Below, in pieces: positions 26,602 through 36,459 of a DNA stretch of 44,810 bases (position 1 is the stretch's first letter; every line of letters starts with the position of its first letter). The notes beneath the pieces were generated by a model. It searched no databases and was not told the origin of the DNA. It saw only the letters and a list, made by a program, of their open reading frames with translations. Both the position numbers and the translations under genes were made by a program. The DNA comes from DAOOWV01 sp035371485 (lineage in GTDB: Bacteria; Patescibacteriota; Dojkabacteria; JAFGLO01), in the NCBI GenBank assembly GCA_035371485.1, contig DAOOWV010000006.1, positions 1 to 44,810 of the forward strand. Direction: 5' to 3'.

Positions 26602-28401
26602 TTACCACTTACTCAGTATATCACTATTAGCACAATCCATCAACTCACCATTATATAAAACAAATACATTATCAAAATACTTTACGAATTGATCATTTTC
26701 GTCAATCATCAAAACAATTTTATTCTCCCAATATTTAATCAAATTACTCATAATTTCCCTCGAAGTACTTGGGTCAATCATACTAAAAGCCTCATCAAAA
26801 ATTTGTATCGGTCTGTCACGATATATTGCTCTCGCAATCGCAATCCTCTGCCAAAAACCCGAGGGTATTTCCACACCTCCTTCAAACATACTTCCTAATA
26901 ATTGATTCTCTGAGATAATCCCTGAACTAAACAACTTATCAATCCCGGTTATTTCAATAGCAAGATCATATCTTTTCCTGTCAAAAACATTTCTTTCGTC
27001 AGCTAATATAATACAATCTTTAACGGAGTAAAAAAATCTACCAAAATCATCAAAAACAACTGAGAAATTTTTCTTCCAAACACCAGGTTTTACATCTTTT
27101 AACGAAATATCATTTATCAAAACATCCCCACTATATAATTTAAAAAGACCTGTTATTATCTTAGTAATTGAACTTTTACCGGAACCATCCTTGCCCAAAA
27201 TCAACATTCTCTCTCCACAGTTTATTTTAAAATTCAAATCACTTATTACGTTTCCATTAGTCTTAGGATATGCAAATGATAAGTTAACAACTGATAAGCT
27301 TTCAATTTTCCTTGGTATATTTTTCTCCCCAATACTTCTTTCATGCATTGTTGGTATACCAACGTACTGATAATAATACGATAGATAGTTTCCTATCAGC
27401 GAAAGATCTACAATGTCTTGAGTAAAAATAGCCAATTTCTCCCAAAAGAACAATATGTAATTAAATAGTGATAAACCCAAAGTAAGTTCAATTTGTTTCG
27501 CAAGGATAAGAACTATTATTCTTAATCTAACAACAGATATTATTATAAAACTGGTTATTTCAGCAAAAAATGACCAAAACGTAGCCAAAAAACCTTGTTC
27601 TATCTGCTCCTCTGCAAGATAATCATTATCACGTTTAAAACTTTTCAATAATTTTGAAAAAATCATATCTACCTTTTTTTCAGCAACATTTCTATTACTT
27701 AAGATCGTCTCCAAGGTATAATCTCTCCTGTTTCTTACGGGTGTTGTCCTATCAACCATTTTTCTATGCTTATTAGTAACCCAAATGTTTGATATAACTA
27801 TTGGAATTACAGACAGTAAAATAATACCAGAGAGTAACCAACTATAATTTACAATAATTATTCCAACACTAATTACCCCCACAAAAGATGAAACTATTGA
27901 CTTTAACTCTAAATAGAAGTCCTGAAACTTCCAATACCAAAAATTTCTAACCTTTGAAATCGTGTCATAGACAGGATAAATTTCAATATCCTCCAAATTA
28001 AACTTAGAAAACTTCTCAGCCAGCTCCTCGTGAAAACGGTTAAACCTCTTATTAAAAAAATCATTTTCTATTATAGCAATAAGATATAAAAGTCCTCTTC
28101 TCATAAACCATATTCCCAAGATTCCAACTGCACACAAAAAAGTATTATTCTTCAATAAACTTGTTAACGAAAAATCAGCTAATAACATACTTCCGGCAAA
28201 AGACGAAACTAGAAGAGCTGTAAGATAAGTTAGCAAAATTTCAAGTAAAACATTTATTACGGTCAGTAAAATAGCAACGAATGGTAGCATCCCTCCATAA
28301 TCAAATATTTTTTTTATCGTAAAAAAATAAGCTCTAAGGTATTGACTTTTATTAAGCAATGTAATAAAATAGCGGACTGTATATTTCATAAACGACAGCA
28401 A
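26602..28401 (-). CDS. ABC exporter, fused permease and ATPase, variant motifs
   Basis: A 599-residue half-transporter with an N-terminal membrane domain of about six helices (residues 30-330) and a C-terminal nucleotide-binding domain. Walker A is LGKDGSGKSS near 400-408. The signature is SGFWQRIAIARA near 513, in place of LSGGQ. Walker B is IQIFDEAFS near 531-540 and keeps the catalytic Glu. The switch (H-loop) His is not evident: the strand reads KIVLMIDENDQF where IISHR would be expected. It is likely an MsbA/lantibiotic-exporter-type protein of unknown substrate, perhaps forming a dimer with reduced ATPase activity. The signature is closest to the LSGGEWQ variant. It is the first gene of a minus-strand set with the antitoxin-like and glycosyltransferase genes and is divergent from rpoB. 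Confidence 0.85.
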   Translation of the reverse strand: MLSFMKYTVRYFITLLNKSQYLRAYFFTIKKIFDYGGMLPFVAILLTVINVLLEILLTYLTALLVSSFAGSMLLADFSLTSLLKNNTFLCAVGILGIWFMRRGLLYLIAIIENDFFNKRFNRFHEELAEKFSKFNLEDIEIYPVYDTISKVRNFWYWKFQDFYLELKSIVSSFVGVISVGIIIVNYSWLLSGIILLSVIPIVISNIWVTNKHRKMVDRTTPVRNRRDYTLETILSNRNVAEKKVDMIFSKLLKSFKRDNDYLAEEQIEQGFLATFWSFFAEITSFIIISVVRLRIIVLILAKQIELTLGLSLFNYILFFWEKLAIFTQDIVDLSLIGNYLSYYYQYVGIPTMHERSIGEKNIPRKIESLSVVNLSFAYPKTNGNVISDLNFKINCGERMLILGKDGSGKSSITKIITGLFKLYSGDVLINDISLKDVKPGVWKKNFSVVFDDFGRFFYSVKDCIILADERNVFDRKRYDLAIEITGIDKLFSSGIISENQLLGSMFEGGVEIPSGFWQRIAIARAIYRDRPIQIFDEAFSMIDPSTSREIMSNLIKYWENKIVLMIDENDQFVKYFDNVFVLYNGELMDCANSDILSKW

Positions 28402-28530
28402 GTAAATGAATTCTTATTTTTTCTATATTACCTCGGTTAAAAAGACCACCTCTTTTTGCAAATCCAACATAGTTAAAAATCACGGTCTAATCCCCCATGA
28501 TGAACAATAATTTAACATATAAATAGTCAT

Positions 28531-31500
28531 ATGTCAAAACTTCCTTTTGTACACGGACAATATGTTACGGATAATCCGATAAAGCGAGTCCACCTTGAAG
28601 CCATTAAACGTATCACGACACCTCCTGATTTAATTCAGGGGCAGTTAAGTTCCTTTGAATGGTTCACCAAAAATGGTATTCACGAACTATTTTCTCTCGT
28701 TAATCCAATTACAGACCCAACTGGAAAACAATGGGAAGTTAATTTTATTGACTTTCGATTTGGGGAACCCAATAGAACTGAAGAAGAAGCCTTATTAAAA
28801 GACTTAACCTATGATGCACCCTTTTATTCTACAATAAGACTTACAAACAAAAAAAATGGAATTACAAAAGAGGAGGAAGTTTTCTTAATGGATTTTCCAA
28901 TTATGACCAAGAGTGGAAATTTCATTCATAACGGAGTAACTAGAGTCGTAGTTCATCAGCTTATAAGAGCAGAAGGTGTTACTTTTGATAAAACTCAATC
29001 ACGAAATATTAATGATAGACCAATTTATAATGCGAAATTAAGACCTCAACGAGGTACGTGGATTGAATTTACTGTAAACAGAAGTGGAGTAATATACGTA
29101 AAATTTATGAGAGGGAATATAAAAATTCCTTTAACCATGTTATTAAAAGCACTCGGTGTTGGTTCAAACTCAGATATTATTAAGCAATTTGAAGATGTAG
29201 ATACTGGTGAAATCAAATATATACAGACAAGTTTAAAAGCAGATCCAACGATAAGTATGGAAGATGCTGCATTAACAATCTATCAAAGTTTAAGGGGAGA
29301 TGAAACAGCTGGCGTACAGACAGCTACGAGATACATAAGAAGTTTATTTTTTGATGTAAGAAGGTTTTATCTTGGTAGGGTAGGTAGATATCAAATGTGT
29401 ATGAAATTTGACAAGAAAATGATCGATAATGAAAAGAATTTTAGACTTACAACCACAGATCTTATTGATATAACAAAGAGATTAATAGAGATTAATAATG
29501 AAAAAGTTATGCCAGACGATGTGGATTCCCTTGCTAACAGAAGGGTAAGAAGCGTTGGAGAGATATTGGTAAGTCAATTGGAGGCAGGTATCTTTAAAAT
29601 GGAGAAAAACATTAAAGACAAATTGAGTTTACATGGAGAAAAAGCAAAAATTTCTCCACAAAAAGTTATAAACGCAAAAGCATTAAAAGCTTCTGTTAAT
29701 GTATTCTTAGGTACTAATAGTCTTTCAAGATTTTTAGATCAAGAAAATGTCTTATCTGAAGTTGAAAATAAAAGAAGAGTAACTGCAAGTGGAACCGGAG
29801 GTGTAGCAAGTGATAGAGCAACATTCTCAATCAGAGATATCCATTTTTCACAATATGGAAGAATGTGTCCTATTAAAACTCCAGAGAAAATGAACATTGG
29901 TGTTGTAACCCATATGTCACTTTACTCTAAAATTAATGAATATGGATTTATTGAAGTTTTATACAGAAAGGTAAAAAAGAGTTTAATTGTTGGTAAAGAT
30001 GAAGTTGAGAACAGAATATTAAAAGAAAAAGTTGGCAAACTAAAAGAAGGCCATCTCATTACCAAAGCCGATGCAAATTATCTTGTTAAAGAATTCAAGG
30101 ATAAGGAAATAAATGTTCAACCATTTGTTTCCGATGAACTAGTTTGGATTGATCCACATGAAGAACAGAGTTTAACAACTAGTATTTCTACAATTGCTAA
30201 AGACGAATATAATAACATTATTCCAGGATTTGTCCCAGCAAGACATGAAGGTGAGTTCAAAAAAGTTAGTCACGAAGAAATTGATATTGTCGATGTAATT
30301 CCAAGTCAATTTGGAAGTATTAGTTTATCACTTATTCCCTTTGCACAAAACACATATGACGCAAGATTGCTTTTTGATACAAACATGTTGTGTCAAGCAG
30401 TACCTCTTATAAAACCACAATCTCCTATAATTGGAACTGGTTTAGAGGAATTTGTCGCAAAACAAACAGGATGGGCTATTTATTCTCCTTGTGATGGGGT
30501 TGTCTCATTTATTGACTCAAACAAAATCATAATCACAGAGGATAAAACAAAAAAAGAGCACGAGTTAACAATCATTAAATACAGACAGTCCAATCAAAAC
30601 ACCTCATTCTCACAAACTCCTGTTGTGTCAGTTGATCAAAAGGTAAGCAAAGGAGAATTACTTGCAGACGGACCAGCAATCAAAGATGGTGAATTAGCTT
30701 TAGGAAGAAATTTATTAGTTGCTTACATGTTCATGGATGGGTTTAACTATGAAGACGGTTATGTAATATCTGAAAAACTAGTAAAACAGGACCTATTAAC
30801 ATCCGTACATGTTCAAACTCACAGTATTGATATCAGAGATACTAAACTCGGACCAGAAGTAATTACAAGAGACATTCCAGGTATAGCAGAAAAGAGCATT
30901 CGACATTTGGATGACAAAGGCTTAATAAGAATTGGAGCCTATGTTTCGGGTGGTGATATTTTGGTTGGAGTTGTAGCTCCAAAAGGTGAACAAGAATTAA
31001 GCGCTGAAGAAAAATTATTGAGAGTAATCTTTGGTGAACCTTCAAAGGAGATCGTAGATAACTCATTAAGGGTACCCCACGGAGAAAATGGAACTGTAAT
31101 TAAGGTACACGTTCTTGACAGCACTAAAGGAGATAAACTTAAACCAGGCGTAATCAAGCAAGTTAAAGTCTGGATTGCAAGCACAAAGAAAATTAACCTT
31201 GGAGATAAATTAACTGATAGATATGGGCAAAAAGGAACTGTAACAAGAATTCTCCCCGAAGAAGATATGCCTCACCTTGAAGATGGAACCCCAGTTGACT
31301 TGGTTATTACTCCACTTGCAGTAAAAAGAATGAACTTGGGACAACTTTTAGAAACATATTATTCCAATACTGCTTACAGTAAAGGTGTAAATGTTGCCAT
31401 TCCAAGCTTTGAACCAATAAATGAAAAATGGTTTGCAGATGTAAAAAGAGAATATGATTTATCGGAAACCAACAAAGTAACATTGTTTGATGGACGTACA

Positions 31501-31884
31501 GGGAGAAAACTAGATAATGATGTCGCAGTAGGTTATAGATATATTTTAAGACTCAAGCACATTGCTTCTGAAAAGATGCATGCACGTTCAACAGGTCCAT
31601 ACACAATGGTTACCCAACAGCCTTTAGCTGGAAAATCAAGAAGAGGTGGACAAAGATTCGGAGAAATGGAAGTTTGGGTATTGGAAGCATATGGAGCTGC
31701 ACACACATTACAAGAGATGTTGACAATAAAATCTGATGATGTTGAAGGTAGATCAAGCGCATACAAATCAATCCTAAATGGTGACCCAATTGAAGTAATG
31801 AAAGTCCCGGCATCATTTAATGTTCTCATTAGGGAGTTAAACTCACTAGGAATTAAGGTTGATTTATTCAATGTAAGAAAATAA
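28531..31884 (+). CDS. rpoB: RNA polymerase beta subunit
   Basis: The beta subunit forms one half of the RNA polymerase catalytic cleft. The 1,117-residue protein is shorter than the E. coli subunit. It contains the fork and rifampicin-region segment (LSRFLDQENVLSEVENKRRV near 398-417), the CPIKTPEKMNIG segment, the switch and hybrid-binding regions (NLLVAYMFMDGFNYEDGYVI, DKLTDRYGQKGTV) and the C-terminal clamp segment GEMEVWVLEAYGAAHTLQEM. Several residues at positions contacted by rifampicin differ from sensitive bacteria (see findings). The ATG at 28531 lies in TAGTCATATG with no Shine-Dalgarno. Unlike many bacteria, no rplJ/rplL genes precede it; the upstream neighbour is a divergent ABC exporter. 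rpoC follows after 101 bp. Confidence 0.97.
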   Translation: MSKLPFVHGQYVTDNPIKRVHLEAIKRITTPPDLIQGQLSSFEWFTKNGIHELFSLVNPITDPTGKQWEVNFIDFRFGEPNRTEEEALLKDLTYDAPFYSTIRLTNKKNGITKEEEVFLMDFPIMTKSGNFIHNGVTRVVVHQLIRAEGVTFDKTQSRNINDRPIYNAKLRPQRGTWIEFTVNRSGVIYVKFMRGNIKIPLTMLLKALGVGSNSDIIKQFEDVDTGEIKYIQTSLKADPTISMEDAALTIYQSLRGDETAGVQTATRYIRSLFFDVRRFYLGRVGRYQMCMKFDKKMIDNEKNFRLTTTDLIDITKRLIEINNEKVMPDDVDSLANRRVRSVGEILVSQLEAGIFKMEKNIKDKLSLHGEKAKISPQKVINAKALKASVNVFLGTNSLSRFLDQENVLSEVENKRRVTASGTGGVASDRATFSIRDIHFSQYGRMCPIKTPEKMNIGVVTHMSLYSKINEYGFIEVLYRKVKKSLIVGKDEVENRILKEKVGKLKEGHLITKADANYLVKEFKDKEINVQPFVSDELVWIDPHEEQSLTTSISTIAKDEYNNIIPGFVPARHEGEFKKVSHEEIDIVDVIPSQFGSISLSLIPFAQNTYDARLLFDTNMLCQAVPLIKPQSPIIGTGLEEFVAKQTGWAIYSPCDGVVSFIDSNKIIITEDKTKKEHELTIIKYRQSNQNTSFSQTPVVSVDQKVSKGELLADGPAIKDGELALGRNLLVAYMFMDGFNYEDGYVISEKLVKQDLLTSVHVQTHSIDIRDTKLGPEVITRDIPGIAEKSIRHLDDKGLIRIGAYVSGGDILVGVVAPKGEQELSAEEKLLRVIFGEPSKEIVDNSLRVPHGENGTVIKVHVLDSTKGDKLKPGVIKQVKVWIASTKKINLGDKLTDRYGQKGTVTRILPEEDMPHLEDGTPVDLVITPLAVKRMNLGQLLETYYSNTAYSKGVNVAIPSFEPINEKWFADVKREYDLSETNKVTLFDGRTGRKLDNDVAVGYRYILRLKHIASEKMHARSTGPYTMVTQQPLAGKSRRGGQRFGEMEVWVLEAYGAAHTLQEMLTIKSDDVEGRSSAYKSILNGDPIEVMKVPASFNVLIRELNSLGIKVDLFNVRK

Positions 31885-31985
31885 ATCAAACTCTTGTTTA
31901 TTCTAATATTGGGTTTTACCATGAGGAACTAACAAGAAATAATAAATGATTACAGTAACATAATTTAATAGTATTGTTTTAAAAT

Positions 31986-34900
31986 ATGGATATGGAAAAA
32001 AACATTAAAGATTTTGATGCATTGAGGCTTCTGCTTGCTTCCCCTGAGGAAATATTACAATGGTCTCACGGAGAAGTTACTAAACCAGAAACAATTAACT
32101 ACCGAACAGGTAAAACAGAAGTTGATGGTTTGATGTGTGAAAAAATCTTTGGACCAACAATGAACTTCCAATGTTTCTGCGGAAAATACAGAAAACCAAG
32201 ATATAAGGGAATTGTTTGCGATAAATGCGGAGTTGAGGTTACTCTAGCAAAAGTCAGAAGGGAAAGAATGGGACATATTCAATTGGTCGTCCCAGTTGCA
32301 CATATTTGGTTCTTTCATAGTATTCCAAGTAAAATCTCTATCTTGTTAGATATATCTCAAGCAGACATCAGAAGTGTAATCTATTACACCAAATATATTG
32401 TTGTTGCTGTAGATGAAGCCCAAAGAAAAGATGCAATTGAACTTATCAAAAAGTATGAGGAAGATAGAAAAGCAGAAATAAATGAAGAATTGTCCTTAAG
32501 AGTAAGTGATCTAGATACAGACAAAAAACAAGAGATTGACGAATTGAAAGCAAAGAAATTTGATAAAGAAAAACAGATAATTCAAGAAGGAATAATTGAA
32601 ACAAAATATCGAAATTTAACAGGTGAAGTTAAGAAAGATATTAAAGAAATGCTTGACAAGATTGATAAAGATATTCAGAAACTTAACAAACTTGTGTCAG
32701 AAATATCAATAAATTCAATCCTTGTTGATGATGAACACATGATGTTAAAAGAGGCTGGAGTCAATTTTTATAACGCAATGATCGGTGCAGAAGCAATCCA
32801 ATACCTCTTAGAAAACATCAATCTTACAGATTTACAAAAAGAGTTAAAACAATCTTTAATAGAAAATGCTGGAAAACCTAAAATTAAAGATATTAGAAGG
32901 TTAAAATATGTAGATGCTCTTCTAAAAAATCGAATCAAACCTGAATGGATGATTATTAAGAATATTCCAGTTATTCCACCTGACTTGAGACCAATAATAA
33001 GTCTTCCTGGAGGCCGATTTGCTGTTTCAGACCTTAATGATTTATACAGAAGAGTAATAAACAGAAACAACAGGTTGAAGAAATTAATTGAAATTAACGC
33101 CCTAGATGTTATTCTAAGAAACGAAAAAAGAATGTTACAGGAAGCTGTTGATTGTTTAATAGATAATGAACATACTCCTCATAGACCAGTATTAAATTCA
33201 AAGAGAATTCCTTTAAAATCGTTAACAGATCAATTAAGAGGTAAAAAAGGTCGTTTTAGAAGAAACTTATTAGGGAAACGTGTTGATTATTCAGGACGTG
33301 CTGTAATTATTGGAGACCCTTCATTAACGCTTAATGAGTGTGGTATCCCCAGATTGATGGCAATTGAACTTTTCAAACCATTTATAATCAGAAAGTTGAT
33401 TGAACAAGATAAAGCAATAAATATTAAAGAAGCAAAGAGGTTAATACATGAAAAAAGTGTATTCGCTTGGGATGCGTTAGACGAAGTTATCAAGGATTAT
33501 CCAGTATTACTTAACAGACCTCCATCACTTCACAAGCAGAGTATGCAAGGATTCTTTGTCAGATTGGTAGAAGGCAATGCAATTAGACTTCATCCATTAG
33601 TTTGTCCTGGATATAATGCCGACTTTGATGGAGATCAGATGGGTGTATTTGTCCCATTAACCCAAAAGGCCAAGGAAGAAATCAAGGCTAGCATGTTCCC
33701 AAAGTACAATATTCTAAAAGTTGCAAACGGAGATTCAATAATCTCTATGGAAAAAGATATGGTATGGGGAATTTATTACATTACAAAGATGAAGGAAGAC
33801 AAGAAACCAAGAATTTTTGGTAATCCTACTTCAGCTATTGGGGCTTATGAACTTGGAGTAATTGCAATCAACGATCCAATCGTAACTTATATTGACAACA
33901 ATGTTACAACTACTTGTGTTGGAAGATTGTTATTCAACGAGGCACTAAAGGGAACTTTACCTTTCATGAATGAACACATTACTAAATCAACAGTAAACAA
34001 AATAATCTCTGAACTAACAGAAAAGGCTACACCTGATGATGTTGTAAACGTTCTAGACAACCTTAAAAAACTTGCATTTGAAAAAGCAACAGAATCAGGC
34101 TTCAGTACCTCAAAGGTTGACTTAATCTCATTACCAGAAAAGAAAGAAATATTAGAAGAAACCCTTGCCAAGGAAGTTGAAATTATTGATCATTACAATG
34201 AAGGGACTGTCACTGCAGAGGAAAAAGACAATTTAACTCATGATCTTTGGCTTGAGACCACAGATAAAGTCACCAAACTTTCATGGGCTGAACTTAGCAA
34301 ACACCCAGACAACGCAATCTATCTACAAATTGAATCAAAAATTAACGGTAACATTGATCAGATGAAACAAATCGTTGGAATCAAAGGATTGATTAGAGAT
34401 GCAACGGGAAAGTGGGTTAAATTACCAATTAAAGGAAATTATGCTGAAGGATTAGAAGTTTTTGAGTTTGTGCTAGCCGCAAAAGGAGGAAGAAAAGGTC
34501 TCGCAGATACAGCATTAAGAACTGCAGATAGTGGATACCTCACAAGAAAACTTGTGGATGTCTCACACAACTCAATAGTAAGAGAGGAAGACTGTGGATA
34601 TGATGGAGAGGGAATAGAAATATCAAGGAATTCAGCAAGAGTACTTAACTTCAAACAAAATATCAAAGGTAGAATACTTACCAAAGACGTTATCGATCCT
34701 AAGTCAAAGAAAATAATAGCAAAAAAGGGAGAAACAGTTGAAAATGATCTAATTAATAAAATATTTGATTCAGAAATTGTTTCTATATGGACAAGATCAC
34801 CACTCACTTGCCAGTCACCAATGGGGGTATGTGCAAAATGCTATGGACACGATATTGCCACAAGTAAACAAGTTAAGGTTGGACATGCTGTCGGAGTTAT

Positions 34901-35882
34901 TGCTTCACAATCAATTGGAGAGTTGTCAACACAAATGACACTAAGAACCTTCCACTTCGGAGGAGCTACATTAACAGACATCACCCAGGGTATTTCTAGA
35001 CTTGTAGAACTTTTTGAGGCAAGAACACCAAAATATTATGCACACATCGCTCCATTTAAGGCTAAGATTACTATCAAGGAGCAAAAAATATTCAATACTG
35101 TAACCTTAAATGGTAAGACCTTAGAAGAAATTACCTACTATATCGATGGCGCAAAAGAAGTAATGGTAAAAGACGGTGATAAAGTTAAAGCAGGAGACAC
35201 ATTATTTGTAATAGATGAATCCAAAAAGGTAGTAGCCGTAAATAATGGGGAGGTAAAATGCAGTGCAAATGTAATTACGTTCACCAACAATGTTGATATA
35301 AGTAAAACAATCAAAATTAGAAAAGATGTAGAATTGTTAGTAAAAAATAATGATACTGTTGAAGCCGGACAAAAAATAACTGAAGGATTTATTGATCCAA
35401 AAGATTATTTTGAAGCTAAAGGCTTAACAGAAACACAAAGAATGATTATCGATGAACTTCAAAAAGTTTATATCGACCAGGGTATTAGTATTAACGATAA
35501 ACATCTCGAAATAATTGTTAGAGAAATGGGAAGAAGTGCAAAAGTAATTCATCCAGGAGACAGTGACCATCTAATCGGCGATATTGCCAACAAACACCTA
35601 ATTGAACTTAAGAATAAGATGTTGAAAGCACAAAATAAGGAATTAATAACCTACAAACCACTACTTACTGGTATCACAACAGCTTCAATTAAAACGAGTG
35701 GCGTTCTTTCCGCATTATCCTTCCAAGAACAAGTGAGAAAATTAACAGACGTATCGTTAACAGGAGAAGTTGATTATCTTTCTGGCCTTAAGGAGAATGT
35801 TATTGTAGGTAGGTTAATCCCAACTGGAGATAGTGCTGAAATAAAAACTTGGGAAACGGTGAATGAAATGACAAATATGTAA
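31986..35882 (+). CDS. rpoC: RNA polymerase beta' subunit
   Basis: The beta' subunit carries the catalytic magnesium site. In this 1,298-residue protein the universal NADFDGD motif lies at 544-550, with Asp546, Asp548 and Asp550. A zinc-binding cysteine set (C63, C65, C78, C81) lies near the N-terminus and a second (CQSPMGVCAKC) near residue 950. A Lys/Glu-rich coiled coil (about 140-250) precedes the clamp helices. The bridge-helix and trigger-loop region (GVIASQSIGELSTQMTLRTFHFGG) is intact. The start is MDMEKNIKDFDALRL; the second ATG at 31992 is equally possible. The 101-bp spacer after rpoB has no hairpin, so the two are likely one transcript. Confidence 0.97.
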   Translation: MDMEKNIKDFDALRLLLASPEEILQWSHGEVTKPETINYRTGKTEVDGLMCEKIFGPTMNFQCFCGKYRKPRYKGIVCDKCGVEVTLAKVRRERMGHIQLVVPVAHIWFFHSIPSKISILLDISQADIRSVIYYTKYIVVAVDEAQRKDAIELIKKYEEDRKAEINEELSLRVSDLDTDKKQEIDELKAKKFDKEKQIIQEGIIETKYRNLTGEVKKDIKEMLDKIDKDIQKLNKLVSEISINSILVDDEHMMLKEAGVNFYNAMIGAEAIQYLLENINLTDLQKELKQSLIENAGKPKIKDIRRLKYVDALLKNRIKPEWMIIKNIPVIPPDLRPIISLPGGRFAVSDLNDLYRRVINRNNRLKKLIEINALDVILRNEKRMLQEAVDCLIDNEHTPHRPVLNSKRIPLKSLTDQLRGKKGRFRRNLLGKRVDYSGRAVIIGDPSLTLNECGIPRLMAIELFKPFIIRKLIEQDKAINIKEAKRLIHEKSVFAWDALDEVIKDYPVLLNRPPSLHKQSMQGFFVRLVEGNAIRLHPLVCPGYNADFDGDQMGVFVPLTQKAKEEIKASMFPKYNILKVANGDSIISMEKDMVWGIYYITKMKEDKKPRIFGNPTSAIGAYELGVIAINDPIVTYIDNNVTTTCVGRLLFNEALKGTLPFMNEHITKSTVNKIISELTEKATPDDVVNVLDNLKKLAFEKATESGFSTSKVDLISLPEKKEILEETLAKEVEIIDHYNEGTVTAEEKDNLTHDLWLETTDKVTKLSWAELSKHPDNAIYLQIESKINGNIDQMKQIVGIKGLIRDATGKWVKLPIKGNYAEGLEVFEFVLAAKGGRKGLADTALRTADSGYLTRKLVDVSHNSIVREEDCGYDGEGIEISRNSARVLNFKQNIKGRILTKDVIDPKSKKIIAKKGETVENDLINKIFDSEIVSIWTRSPLTCQSPMGVCAKCYGHDIATSKQVKVGHAVGVIASQSIGELSTQMTLRTFHFGGATLTDITQGISRLVELFEARTPKYYAHIAPFKAKITIKEQKIFNTVTLNGKTLEEITYYIDGAKEVMVKDGDKVKAGDTLFVIDESKKVVAVNNGEVKCSANVITFTNNVDISKTIKIRKDVELLVKNNDTVEAGQKITEGFIDPKDYFEAKGLTETQRMIIDELQKVYIDQGISINDKHLEIIVREMGRSAKVIHPGDSDHLIGDIANKHLIELKNKMLKAQNKELITYKPLLTGITTASIKTSGVLSALSFQEQVRKLTDVSLTGEVDYLSGLKENVIVGRLIPTGDSAEIKTWETVNEMTNM

Positions 35883-35901
35883 TGATGTATTCAGTACTGT
35901 C

Positions 35902-35926
35902 CACTTGACCCTTTAAAGGTCCAAGT
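35902..35926 (+). terminator. Weak hairpin after rpoC
   Basis: ACTTG-ACC and GGT-C-CAAGT pair around a CTTTAAA loop with one bulged base, 20 bp after the rpoC stop. No U-run follows, so it is at best a weak or factor-assisted terminator, or a processing site. Confidence 0.25.
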
Positions 35927-35961
35927 CTTAGTGAATATTGTTATATTATTATGAAAAAGTA

Positions 35962-35990
35962 TTGACGAAATAGTAAAACTATAGTAAAAT
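35962..35990 (+). promoter_or_regulatory. Promoter of the rpsL-rpsG operon
   Basis: TTGACG at 35962-35967 and TAAAAT at 35985-35990 are spaced by 17 bp, each one mismatch from consensus. The GTG start of rpsL at 36023 follows after about 25-30 nt of leader. It makes the S12-S7 pair independent of rpoBC. Confidence 0.8.
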
Positions 35991-36022
35991 ACGAACCAGT
36001 AATAAATTTTAATGAGAAAATA

Positions 36023-36439
36023 GTGCCAACGATTAATCAAATAATAAGAAAAGGTAGAATTAAACCGAAGAAAGTTAGTAAAGCGGTTGATCTAAAATTC
36101 AACTATAACAAAAACACAGGAAAATATATTAAAGCATCTAACCCTTTCAAAAGAGGAGTTATTCTCCAGGTTAGAACTATGACACCTAAAAAACCAAACT
36201 CTGCTCTCCGAAAAATTTGTAGAGTTAGAGTATCAAATGGTCGTGAGGTTACTGCGTATATTCCAGGTGAAGGCCATAACCTTCAGGAACATGCAGTAGT
36301 TTTACTGAAGGCAGGAAGAAGAAGAGACCTTCCAGGTGTTCAATATGAGGTTGTAAGGGGTGTTTATGACTGTGCGGGCGTTTCAAATAGAAAACAGAGT
36401 AGGTCAAACTACGGTGCAAAGAAAGCAGAAGAAAAATAA
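36023..36439 (+). CDS. rpsL: Ribosomal protein S12
   Basis: S12 sits at the 30S decoding centre and sets translational accuracy. The 138-residue product is longer than the usual about 124, because an insert of about 14 residues (around NYNKNTGKYIK, residues 27-37) lies before PFKRGV. The conserved cores are TPKKPNSALRK (54-64), GEGHNLQEH and RRRDLPGV. Residue 101, equivalent to E. coli Lys87, is Arg; the neighbouring Asp (the usual methylthiolation site) is kept. The start is GTG, chosen because it gives the invariant MPTINQ beginning; no ATG is available in frame. rpsG follows after 20 bp. Confidence 0.97.
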   Translation: MPTINQIIRKGRIKPKKVSKAVDLKFNYNKNTGKYIKASNPFKRGVILQVRTMTPKKPNSALRKICRVRVSNGREVTAYIPGEGHNLQEHAVVLLKAGRRRDLPGVQYEVVRGVYDCAGVSNRKQSRSNYGAKKAEEK

Positions 36440-36459
36440 TCTAATATTTTGTGAAATAA

